Shown here in pieces: positions 45,151-55,413 of a stretch of DNA of 64,000 bases; position 1 is the first letter of the stretch; every line of letters starts with the position of its first letter. Made by a program: the position numbers and the translations under genes. This stretch comes from Triatoma infestans (Eukaryota > Arthropoda > Insecta > Hemiptera > Reduviidae): contig JAAEAF010001072.1 in NCBI GenBank assembly GCA_011037195.1, forward strand, positions 1-64,000, read 5' to 3'. The notes under the pieces are model-generated. The model searched no databases. It was not told where the DNA came from and saw only the letters and a program-made list of their open reading frames with translations.

Positions 45151-46434
45151 AATCGGCTTCACTAGGCGAAATTGTTATTGGTTTATTAATTAATTTGCGA
45201 TATTTTTATTGTCTATATTTCCTATAATATTTAAAAATGCTTACAAAGCTATAATAAAAATGTTTAATTACATGTTGTTTCCTTAATTACCAAACTCTGC
45301 AAAAAAACGTAGAGCATTGATTTTATTTTATTTTTTCTTTCTAATTTCATGATTTAAAGTAAGGAATAAAATAGAATCACGATATGGTTCATTAAGTCCG
45401 GATACATTGTGCTGATAAACTTAGTAATTTTACTAAGTGCTCTTTCCTTTATTCTCGTTGTACGTCACTGAAGGAAAACTCTTCATTTTCAACCAGCTGA
45501 TCGAAGTAAATCGCTTTAACAATAACTGTGAAATATCTAAGAAATGATAGTTTTAAATAAAACCTTTCAAATACCTAATTGACGATTTCTATATAGAAAC
45601 GGAATTTCTTTCTAATACTATAATTTACTCCAGAAAAACATTAAAATTAATAGTTATCTGCTATTATTATTATTACTATTTTAAAGACAGTCTAATTAAA
45701 AAATAAAAATGTACAAATTTCTAGCGCAGAGTGTACTTTCTTCTTTGCTTTGTTTCTATATTATATTAACCGATGTGAAAGTATAATTACATACGCAAAT
45801 ATATATAAATGTACATATGTGTGTAGTGTTTTTAATGTGGTACTTTTTTGCGGTTCTGTGACAGATTCTATTACTTTCTGTTATTGGTGTTGGTAGACAT
45901 ATTGCGATTCTTCTATGTCGGATATTTTTTCCAGTTATTATTTAATTGGAAGTTTTGATATATGATCTTGAATACGAAAAATTTCGTAAGAATATGTATA
46001 TCTAAGACTGATAAGCTGTTATCCTGAACAAGCCTATTGCGATAAATATTTCCATAATTACGTGTGTTCTTTGTATAAACAATTTATCCCAAAGATATGT
46101 TTGTGCAGAGAAATTTTTTGTAAATATGTTATATTTAGCCTTAAAAGCTGAATGAACTTCATAAAACTACTTAAGCTAGTCTAATTCCAAAGCCTAAACT
46201 AGCAACTAGCGCTACGGATCGCCATACCTCTAGGACAATCATACAAACCATATAGCTACTAAATCCTTTTTAAGGTCAACTAACATTCAACAAGGACAGC
46301 CAAAAATTGATTGATCATTCTAAAAGGCAGAAAAATCGAATTGAATTTTTCTCGGTAAGCATGTCGGTCATTGAGTGGTATAATTATAAGCATAATTCGA
46401 GTCAGCGAATCCTTGTAGAAATTTTATTCTAGAC
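45151..46434. other. AT-rich unique stretch, no feature
   Basis: No open frame and no repeat boundary. A diverged family A 5' word occurs near 45871-45905 (ATTACTTTCTGTTATTGG). Confidence 0.3.
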
Positions 46435-46851
46435 CAGTAGTTCTCAACTTGGGACGCCAGAATATTCCAAGGGGGCCACAGGATGAAAATCGCGTAAATG
46501 TTGTGAAGCACAGCCATAGAAGAAAGTAATGTGTTGCATAGAATACCCTTTTCCTCCTTTGTTTGACTTCCCTTCACAAAATTGCTTAGTGCCGACGACG
46601 AAAGCTGGCACGGGATCCAGAAAATGTACACTGAACCAACGCGTCCTTTCTCTCATTGCCCTCTATACACACATGTCCGAGTACCCAGAAGAGCTCCATT
46701 CTGCTCCTCTGAGTAAAGTAAGCAGGATCCATTCTCCCAGAACGTTCGTGTGAACGGCACTGCTGTGGGACAAGAGGGCTACAGGAAAAAAAACCTGATC
46801 AAAAGGGGGACACCGTTGGAACAAGGTTGGAAAAGGGTTGATTATAGACTG
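46435..46851. mobile_element. Possible hAT-type MITE (about 417 bp)
   Basis: The left end CAGTAGTTCTCAACTTGGG is like hAT terminal repeats. The right end, AAAAGGGTTGATTATAGACTG (46831-46851), is a weak inverse of it. Flanks contain TTCTAGAC (left) and a TCTAGAAC-like word (right), compatible with a damaged 8-bp duplication. Inside are GGGGGCCACAGG and GGGGGACACCG words, common in such elements. No transposase; the ORFs on both strands here are shadows. Confidence 0.35.
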
Positions 46852-47232
46852 TGCATCTAGAACAGTTACAGCATTCATACTTATCCAGCTATTAAAACCA
46901 TTTTCTTAGGACTAGTGAGAAGCAAAGTATTGATAGCTATTTGCGTTAATTCACAGCAGAATTCATCCAATAAATCTGTCTGACTATTAGGATAAAATAG
47001 ACTTAATTTAAGGCCGTTACAAAAAAAAAATAAAAAACACTTGTAACCAAGGGGAATTAGAGTCTCTTTGTCAGTTTTTCTAGGAGGCAAGGACATTGTA
47101 CCTATGAGCATGAGGTGCTTGTTTGGCTGCGCTCCAGTTTCCTGGCAAAAGATAAAACCAATGTTCACAATATTCAATGGCCATCAAGTACGCCGCATTA
47201 AAGAACAGTTTCAATGAAAATTCCGAATTTAA

Positions 47233-47616
47233 ATAAAAGCACAAAAAACAATTATCCAAGCACAGAAAATCTGGATTAAAAACGAAATACGTACACTTTA
47301 CCAAAAAAAGGAAAAACTAAACAGACAGCTGAAAGAAACACATATTGAACTTGCCAATCGATACCCTAGTTCAATCTTTAATCATTACTACAACCAGATA
47401 AGTGACAAACTTACTAAACAAATGGAACGTAAATACAAAACTCTAAACAAAAAACTCGACAACCTCCAAAAATCACAGAACACTCAATACAAAAAACAAC
47501 AAACCCAGGCATTCCACCCACGAACTGTAAACCTCACAAACATTACGTTTACGCCAATCGAAACCGAACTTCTAGACAAGGGACTTAAATACAATCTCAA
47601 AAGCACAAGCAGTTAG
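47233..47616 (+). pseudogene. Penelope-like element, N-terminal coding fragment
   Basis: An open frame of 128 codons from 47233 to the stop at 47614-47616. It is Lys/Gln-rich and probably coiled coil, starting with KTIIQAQKIWIKNEIR, and ends with NLTNITFTPIETELLDKGLK. The last motif resembles the N-L-S-x-x-x-L-T-x-E-x-x-L-L-x-K-G-L segment found before the RT domain in Penelope-like proteins. The RT and GIY-YIG parts are absent. A hammerhead-like RNA motif follows 55 bases after the stop. The frame is intact over the fragment but cannot make an active protein. Confidence 0.5.
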
Positions 47617-47670
47617 TGTGAAACTAAGTTGCTCTATGCAAGTCTGTGTTGTCACACTGTCTGAAAAACG

Positions 47671-47708
47671 CATCCTGAAGATGGGCGAACGCCCGAAACC
47701 GGTCGATG
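47671..47708 (+). ncRNA. Hammerhead-ribozyme-like motif of a Penelope-like element (degenerate)
   Basis: The order CATC / CTGAAGA / T GGGC GAAC GCCC / GAAA / CCG GTC / GATG matches a hammerhead: stem I CATC-GATG (47671-47674 with 47705-47708), core CTGAAGA in place of CTGATGA, stem II GGGC-GCCC closed by GAAC (47683-47694), core GAAA (47695-47698), a minimal stem III and a GTC cleavage triplet (47702-47704). Such minimal motifs are known from the terminal repeats of Penelope-like elements. The T-to-A change in the conserved core would weaken or abolish cleavage. Confidence 0.5.
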
Positions 47709-47775
47709 ACCACAAAATGAAGCAGGCTACCACGGAAAATGTCTCTGAAACTAAAAATTAAATGAAATTAAATAA
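47709..47775 (+). mobile_element. Penelope-like element, terminal-repeat segment
   Basis: ACCACAAAATGAAGCAGGCT, ACCACGGAAAATGTCTCTGA and an A-rich end AAATTAAATAAATAATAA. The same segment occurs inverted at 52895-52955, so it is a repeated part of an element rather than local sequence. Confidence 0.55.
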
Positions 47776-48914
47776 ATAATAAAACTATTGACGCGGTCAC
47801 TACCCGGAGATTTTTAGTATTTTGCTTGGCATGATCTCGCGGGAGCCTAGAAAGATCATGTAGATTTATATGGCACGATCACTTTTCTTTTTTAAAAAAA
47901 ATATATTTTTGGGGTTTATTTCAATAAATCCATCGCCTAATCTGAAAGATCTGTTGCAGTTCGCTTAGGCTAGAGATACCCGCAGAAGTGCCTGATCCAC
48001 TTCCCCTTACAGGATTGTAACAGGAAGTTATTTTGAGTGCTATGCCGATGCCATGGTAACATGTGTTCAAAAGTTTTTCAGTTATATTTGGCTGCGCTTA
48101 GGTATTGTTAAATTTGAAACAGGAAGGAAAAAAAAAAAAATTGAGAATATGTCTTAAGACGAGCGATGATGAAAAGAACCTGCTCATGTTCTTTAACAAT
48201 TAAACTTTAATCGATAAACCTTAGTTGGGCCGATGGATGCAGTTATGTTGCATGGCAGGTGCATCAAAAGTAGTGACGACGTCAAGGTCATTCAAGCTGA
48301 TAGAATGCTACCGGGGCTTGTTTCTTTTATATATTTTTTTATTGCCACGGCTATTGCACTTTCTCAACCACAAATGGCATATTTTTATTCGCTGTTCAGT
48401 TGTTAAGAACTTAACTGAAATATATATCACTTAATGTCTATTATTTTCTTCTTTTTTTATTTATTTTTTTTTTTTTTTGTAGTAACGGTAAATGAAGCAG
48501 CATTGTTTAACACTTTGCATCCCGGAAATTGAAACACGAAAACGGTTTACGGCTTTGCTGAATGTTTTTCCAACATTTCGCATTTTTTTTTTTTTGACAA
48601 GTAACATAGATGAAAAAATTGATTTTATGCGGCTTTTAAAGGAGCCGCCATGATAGACTTTCGAGTTCCGTTTATTATAGCAACATAATGTTGTGTAGAG
48701 CCACGCACTTTTGTTTTAAAGTGTTTTTTCCTTCATTCTCTAGTTCCATCACAAAATGGAGCGGGAATAAATCCCTGTTGACCCCTAATATCCTGTAGAG
48801 ATATTTGAAACAATAACTTTTTCCTGTTTATAATTATATTGCGAAATATACTTCCTATTCTGTCATTATTATTTTTTTTTTGTACCTTAATCTTCGTTTC
48901 CGGTTATTAATTTT
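47776..48914. other. Unique stretch, nothing recognised
   Basis: The 69-codon + strand ORF at 48225-48434 has a hydrophobic middle but no domain. Family A inner words (CCGGAAATTGAAACACG, AAAAATTGATTTTATGCGG) appear diffusely at 48520-48640. Confidence 0.3.
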
Positions 48915-49560
48915 GTCTCATTTCTCACTGCTGTATAAGAGAAAGTATAGCGATTGTGTCAAATTTTTTATAATTGAGCGTTCGCCGGAAATACATGGTT
49001 TGAGGGGGGGGACTTCGAGCCAGAAGAAGTGTTTTTGTTTTTATAGAAATGGATGGTGGTTTGAATATGTGACCCAGTACAATGCAAAAAGGAAAAACCG
49101 CCAGAAGCTCAACAAATTTTAGGTTATTCCGTTTGATGCATTTACTGGTGAAAATCTTTCAACCGGAAATACCATTTTACTGAATCGATTTTTCAGCATT
49201 ATCGATTTGTTTTTCTTAAAAAATCAGCTAGGTTAGGTTAACTTAGCCAACGATTTTCTTTTAATAATTCTTTTAGAAAAAGAGAAGTGTGAGATTTCTG
49301 TTTAAAGTACCATTTCAATGTTTATCTATTACCTAGAAAATGACAAAGTTACTAAAATTAAAAACAAATAACAGTTTAGCCGGAGTGCAATTTCCAGACT
49401 TTTTTTTTTGTCAGTTGTGGGAGGTGTTGGTGGTGGGCGTGTGGGGGGAGATCATGCTAAATTCTAAGCTGAGTTCTCATTATTGAATATAATATTATAG
49501 GCTACTAAATAGCTAGTAAAAATTCATAGTTTGAAGAAATTAGAAATTTTGCTCGTAGTT
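48915..49560 (+). repeat. Family A copy, + strand
   Basis: 5' end TCTCATTTCTCACTGCTGTATAAGAGAAAGTATAGCG, CGTTCGCCGGAAATACATGG, CTTTCAACCGGAAATACC and TTTAGCCGGAGTGC; ends in ATAGTTTGAAGAAATTAG. Terminal 3' hairpin not found. Confidence 0.65.
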
Positions 49561-51654
49561 TATGCCGTCACCCAAGTCTGTTCGTCGTAAGGAGTAATAA
49601 ATAACTCGTTTTAAATATTCACCAATTGCCACGGCGCTTTTTGAAATAAATAATATTCTCTTATGTAAAAAAAATTCTCATTTAATTCCAGTAATTAAGA
49701 CAGAAAAGTTGAAATTCATAAATTCAGAGGAATTATCACACAGTTAACTGCGTAATAAATACGCAAGCAATTCCTTGCTGAAAGAGAGGAACGCAAAAGG
49801 AAAAAAAAGAAGAAAAAAATCACCAACTAGGTATTTAGCAGTAAAACTGGGGTGGAGGGGGCCCACCTAGATCTCTGAAGTAGTTAATTGTAGAGAAGGA
49901 GAAACCTCGTTTTTAAGACTTGTTTTAATTGCTTACACGACATAAAACTGCTTCTACCTACCTCCGCTCTACTGGCCACCTTTCTCCACATTGGTGTACT
50001 CCAGGTTAAATTAAAGCCCTAGATCGAGAGCAGCTCTATTTTTAGTGTGTATGTGTGCGCGCGTGTGTGAGAATGGGCTCTGTCTTGACTCATTGCTGAC
50101 TAGATGGCATTTCTTCATTAACCTTTGACCTCTACTTCTAGCGGTTAATCTAATTCTTTTTCCTTTTTTTGTCCCTATTTTTTTTCCTTCAGTCTTTCTA
50201 AATATATTGGAAATTGCTTTTAAATTAAATTGCCCCCCACCCCCCACCCCACTCCACCTTTTTCTCCTAAAACAAAAGAAAGAAAAATCTGATATAAAAC
50301 ACTCACACGACTTTCTCTTAATACAGTACTGGACTTTCTGTGACTACAGTATAGATTTAGGTGATATATTATTTCACTAAATACTTTGTGATGTTATATT
50401 CCGGAGGTGATGCATTTAGACGAGAAAGGGGATTGGACGGCAAGGATAGGTATCAACACTTAATTATCAGTTTATACCTTGAAAAGGTATAAATTAAAGG
50501 TATACCTTAAAAGACACTATGTAAATTAATGCATCAGAAAAGTAGATAATGTATTGTAATGAGAAAATATTTCTCGACCAAATGACTATGGTACTGATTT
50601 ACTTAACTTCAGGGCTAATGCTAACTTATAACTACAGGACCAGACACAGACACTCACACATTCACAAATAGAGTTTGCATAATGTATCTATAATATTTAT
50701 TTATATTAATAAATTTTATTATCCTACTAGATCACACGTGTGGATATTAAATGATAGGTGTTAAATCGTCTTTATAAATACAGTTAATTACAAATGCATC
50801 AGTTACAAATATAGTCAATTAGTTACACCGGCGTTGTTGAGGAGGTTGATATTGAGTTGATGTCGGGAGAGGTCGAACACAGACTGACAAACAGTCAGTT
50901 GTCCATGGTCCCTTTAGAATATGCGGTCATGCGATCAATGCGTCGAGCCCACATCACAATGATTGTGAATGGCCTACAGCTGTATTACCTACCTCTAGCA
51001 TAAGGTAATTGCAAATTACGAGCAGTTTCTCAATTAGTTAACTCACAGGCGCGACACAGCTAGCGACAGACTGATCACTCCTTTCTCCAGTCCCTCTCCT
51101 CTCGCACGGTCACTGTCCCCTCCACTCTAATGCGTTTTTTCGTCACAGATAGCAGCACTTCATTGGTACATTTGTCACACTTACTCAGATGTATCTGTAC
51201 ATAATATTTACTTACTGCTAATGACATTACGTCACAACTTATTTGCCTTAAATATTATACTCATACAATTGGCCTATCCTAAACGAGAGCACCTCAAAGA
51301 GAAGGCCGTGAAATGTCGATTGGCTCCCACGAACATATGAGATATAATAAAATAAATTTTCATTGATTTCATTAAAGAATGAAAGTTGAATATTAAATAG
51401 TTAAAACATGTTAACCTTTAAATAAACCAAGTTTAATGAAATCCGCTAAGTTAGTCGCGAAAATCGCGGAAAACCAGTTGGAACAGTGGTGCCGTATTAT
51501 GAAGTACGACACTTTATGGAGATGTCTACACTACATCCTTCCTGCGCGTGTAGAGGACGTCACACCTTTACTTCTTTAAAACTTCTCCTAAATTAATTTC
51601 CTTCGAACAGTAGATACCTGACATAATTGTGATGCGAGTTTAGACGTATTTATA
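49561..51654. other. Long unique stretch with one family A 3' end
   Basis: A minus-strand 3' terminus AATCTGATATAAAACACTC plus ACGACTTTCTCTTAATAC lies at 50288-50326 with no body behind it. 50820-51180 is more balanced in composition and could be part of an LTR (several GGTCG, CAGTC words), but no ends are visible. The 78-codon minus ORF at 50011-50247 is a shadow. Confidence 0.35.
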
Positions 51655-51812
51655 ATATACGAGAGAATAGAAAATTTTTAGAGCCATTTTTTTTTTGTTG
51701 CAAGAAAATCGCGATAAATTAAAAACAAAAACAGCCATTTAAGTTGCAGTTCTGGTTTGATGGATTTTGACCGAAACTTTCATGTGAATGAAAGTAGTTG
51801 GTACCTAAACAT
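51655..51812 (-). repeat. Family A fragment, minus strand
   Basis: GCAAGAAAATCGCGATAAATT, AGTTGCAGTTCTGGTTTGATGG, TTTTGACCGAAACTTTCATG and TTGGTACCTAAACATTAC are the family's first-third words in the right order. It stops at the Gag remnant. Confidence 0.6.
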
Positions 51813-51814
51813 TA

Positions 51815-52560
51815 CAATGAAGGTACTGAAGGTTTCGGTAGATAGCTGATGGGGATTTGGTGGACGAAATTTGTTTCAGTCTGACCAGGTTTTTTCATAT
51901 ATAATTTGTTAAAGAAATGGGAACTCATTGAAATTTTGTAGATTGACGGTAGAGAATCAGAGGATTTAATTTCAGCAGCGCCCTGTAAAAAAGGACGCAT
52001 TCCCGGGCGCTTTCGCGTTGGTTTTGTCTAATGGGATATCGTCCTCCTGAAAAAGCTGGTCTAGAATTTGTTTTGAATGTAGGGCGTTAACGAAGATATC
52101 CCTAAGAACAATATGTAGCGCAGTATTCGAATAACAACAACTTGAAGCTAGTTTCCCAAGCTCGGACTATTTGTAGAAATGGACTCTCCTTCTTTATGCT
52201 TTCTACTCATAATTTGTATTTGCTCAATATAAGTAAAGGATTAGGGTTGAAGTATTTTACGAGGACATCAACCAATTCTTGAAATAACTTTTCTTCATAT
52301 TTGGCGGGAAAAATAAATATTTTAGCAAAACGAAAGATTTTTAGTGAAAGTAATGACGTAATGAGTGGTTTAACTCGCTGCTCAGCGACATTCTGAACCT
52401 CCAAAAAGGTTGTTCTATGAAATAATCAAATGTTTTTGCATATTCATCATATTTTTCAAAAGCAATCCGAGGTACCGTGTTAGACTGGCGAGGACTTGAA
52501 GTAGAGACATTTTGCTGTTAATTAAATGTTGTACTGCAATCTGTAAATTGTTGATTCTGC
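51815..52560 (-). pseudogene. Ty3/gypsy-like Gag remnant, minus strand
   Basis: On the minus strand successive frames give the conserved Gag pattern: a frame with NVAEQRVKPLITSLLS, then LFQELVDVLVKYFNP (52404-52207), followed after frameshifts and stops by KEGESI and ILDQLFQEDDIPLDK (about 52165-52015) and AAEIKSSDS (about 51990-51960). This order (ELVxxLxxxFNPxP, EGESI, LRDxFV, LLxExDLTxxKA) is typical of capsid-region Gag of insect Ty3/gypsy elements. No protease, RT or integrase is seen. Part of it is duplicated inverted at 52959-53304. Confidence 0.6.
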
Positions 52561-52646
52561 TCCAAAACAGCTTTCTGTTTTATTGAGAGCTGTTATGTTG
52601 ATTCTGCTCCAAAACAGCTCTCAATAAAACAGAATCATTGGTGTTT
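52243..52646. repeat. Inverted repeat, left arm (about 404 bp)
   Basis: It pairs with 52959-53304 in opposite orientation with high identity: for example AGTATTTTACGAGGACATC against GATGTCCTCGTAAAATACT. The left arm is longer because it carries an extra foldback of about 55 bases near its inner end. It contains the Gag frame. Confidence 0.9.
52575..52632. repeat. Nested 20-bp perfect hairpin
   Basis: CTGTTTTATTGAGAGCTGTT (52575-52594) faces its exact reverse complement (52613-52632) across 18 bases. TTGATTCTGCTCCAAAACAGCT occurs directly repeated just before and inside. This nested foldback is absent from the opposite arm. Confidence 0.95.
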
Positions 52647-52894
52647 GAAGTACTTGATTGGAAGTTTGATTGCTTTTTCTTGGCAAAAAGAATATATTAT
52701 AAAATAATTATCGAATTAAACAATAAAAATATTTACAGTCCTCAGCGCCACATTTGTAAATAAATACTACCTCACACTTCACATAAATTGTATTTGAAAA
52801 CTTCTGTATGACTTTTAACAACAACACATATTAATAATTGATTAATTGAACATACGATTATTTTTAACAGATGCCTTTCGATATTAAAATAGAT

Positions 52895-52955
52895 CAATTA
52901 AATAAATGAAATAATCATCAGAGACATTTTCCGTGGTAGCCTGCTTCATTTTGTG
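52895..52955 (-). mobile_element. Penelope-like terminal segment, second copy, minus strand
   Basis: AGAGACATTTTCCGTGGTAG and CCTGCTTCATTTTGTGG are the inverse of 47711-47748, including the A/T-rich flank (TTAAATAAATGAAAT). It ends exactly where the right arm of the Gag inverted repeat begins. The hammerhead-like part is not present. Confidence 0.65.
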
Positions 52956-52958
52956 GGT

Positions 52959-53304
52959 AAAACACCAATGATTCTGTTTTATTGAGAGCTGTTTTGGAGC
53001 AGAATCAACAATTTACAGATTGCAGTACAACATTTAATTAACAGCTTCAAGTCCTCGCCAGTCTAACACGGTACCTCGCATTGCTTTTGAAAAATATGAT
53101 GAATATGCAAAAACATTTGATTATTTCATAGAAGGACCTTTTTGGAGGTTCAGAATGTCGCTGAGCAGCGAGTTAAAACACTCATTACGTCATTACTTTC
53201 ACTAAAAATCTTTCGTTTTGCTAAAATGTTTATTTTTTCCCACCAACTATGAAGAAAAGTTATTTCAAGAATTGGTTGATGTCCTCGTAAAATACTTCAA
53301 CCCT
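52959..53304. repeat. Inverted repeat, right arm (about 346 bp)
   Basis: Inverse copy of 52243-52646, now with the Gag piece on the + strand (a frame ending in KLFQELVDVLVKYFNP near 53258-53303). Small differences (CACCAACTATG for the GCGGGAAA side) show that the arms have diverged slightly. Confidence 0.9.
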
Positions 53305-55274
53305 AAAATCATATGGGTTTATAACCAAATTTCCAAGAACCGGTTCTCTAAAGGCAGATGATATTTAAGAATCTATTCTGTTTCTTTTTCTTCTTTTGTG
53401 ATTGGAAGTAAATCGTGTTTTGATTTCGTAACCTTCTTTCGTACCCAAAAAGTTTTAACGACATGCAGCGCATATGTGCACTCCGATGTACTTTATAATC
53501 TCCTATCAAATTTACTACTGGAATATATGCCACATTTTTCGCTTCGAGGCGATTTCATTTGTCCGAATAAATTGTGTTCATTACAGAAAACCCTCGTTCA
53601 GCTCTGCGGAACTTACAGCAATGATTCTTAATCATAACTTATAATTCCTAATTACTCAATTCTTAATCACTCAAATTTCATTCAAATGCTATGTCTACTA
53701 TCGTATTGTCGAGTTATTCTAGGAAAAGCATAGAACTCATTTTTATGTCAGATATAACAAACTATATGCAAATTGTAGATTATTGTTGAAAACAATTAAG
53801 TAATTTGTTAATCCAATTCTTGTTTTACGAGAATAATAATTTAACCGCGGTTCGTAAATTTTTTTTTATTTTAAGAACTGGTTCGCGCGAATATTTGATC
53901 TTTTTGCATGCAGTGTAATCTCTTCTTCCTGTTTGAGTAGGTATCCCCCCCCCCCCACTAACTTTAAATTTATGTTAAGACAAATGAGTAAAATTTACAG
54001 TTTAATGGAAATTGTTCATTTTATAGTATATAATTATTGTATTAAGAAATATTTCATACTAGATATTAAAACGTTGATTTCCGGTGAATACTCAGTTTGA
54101 CACGGTCGCAACGCTTCCTTTTATTTAGGAGTAAGGGCCATATCAGAGATAGGATGCCACTGCAGGATACCAGCTTTGCTGGCAGCGCTGCTAAAAATAA
54201 AATACAGAAACCATTGGTGATTTCACACCTGGTGTCTCACAGCGCTGCTTGCAGCTTACAACCAGAAAACATTTTATAGTGAAAGTAATTATGGAGTTAT
54301 AAAAATACTTTTAAAATAAAAACATTGCTAGCAATATTACTGTATACTAGCACGCAATACTGTGTTGTATTGCGTGTAGAGACTAACTGCCAGATCGTAT
54401 GGCCGAATTTAGGAGTTGTAAATAGGGACTTTCTTTAATAATTTCCATTGATGAAGTTTCATAACAAACAGACAATCACGCTCTCCTCGGGGCAGACTTT
54501 TAGTTTGTTCATTCTTCTCTCATAGGTTGCCTGTTTTTATTCACAACACCAAATTATCGATCTAGTATTCTGTTGTTATGTATGTCGCCATAACTACTGA
54601 CTGCCTTGTCTGCCACATCCTCCTCTAACCCTTATTGCTACCCCGTCGTGGCCATTAACTTCCTCCCAGTAATAAATATATATATAGAAGGCTGGTTGAA
54701 GAGTTGTCTCTTTCCACCCAGTCTACTCTCTTTTCTAATAAATAACTACATGATTCGAAACAGTTTAACATGACAACTTCCTGTCAACCATGTTTTCCTT
54801 TTTACTTCTTTCTCCTTTTTTTTTTAGGTTAATAAAAAAAAAAGACCGATTTTGTGAAAAATTTATTGATGTCTTCAATTTATTGACGAAATGTTTGTCT
54901 TAATCAAAAAGAACTCCGTTTATATATATGTACATATATATACTTAATTCCAAATAACTTGAAATTATTCCCAGTCATATTATTCATTCTGTATATACTG
55001 ACTTCCCATCGACTCAAAATTGGAGGAAAGCAGGTTTTTTGCATTCCGATCGACACTTTTATGTTCTTTTATTACGTTAATAATATATAGAAGAAGGAAC
55101 TATACAATTTAAAACAGGAGACACTTTTACAGGAAAGCCTAACGCCAGTCAGCCCTCAAAATATTTTCGAAATGAACATTTTTGGTGTGAAAGAGAGAGT
55201 GTGTCCTGAACACTAAGATATTGTTAAAATTTGTCAATCTGAAGTATTTTTGTACGGATACTTTACTTTTGTTA
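53305..55274. other. Unique stretch with a family A scrap
   Basis: ORFs on both strands at 53348-53631 have no recognised domain. A family A 5' fragment on minus lies at 54077-54135 (TTTCCGGTGAATACTCAG, CGCAACGCTTCCTTTTATTTAGGAGTAAGGG). AGCGCTGCT occurs twice inside 54186-54246. A C11 run is at 53946-53956. Confidence 0.35.
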
Positions 55275-55275
55275 A

Positions 55276-55380
55276 TTACTTTCTCTTACTCCCAAATGGT
55301 AGGATTGCTGTCGTGCCAGATTTACGAAATCGAGATTTAACGGAAATACATGTTTTGGAAGTGCCTGACTGTGAACAAAG

Positions 55381-55413
<33 letters not shown>

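Noticed and set aside
49220..49240. GGTTAGGTTAA as an insect telomere-type repeat
   Set aside because: Only two imperfect units; no array.
51000..51540. Balanced-composition segment as the missing LTR of the Gag element
   Set aside because: No TG...CA ends, duplicated counterpart or primer-binding site could be found.
53348..53631. Overlapping ORFs on both strands beyond the Gag inverted repeat
   Set aside because: No recognisable retroviral-type or host domain in either frame, and neither continues the Gag frame.
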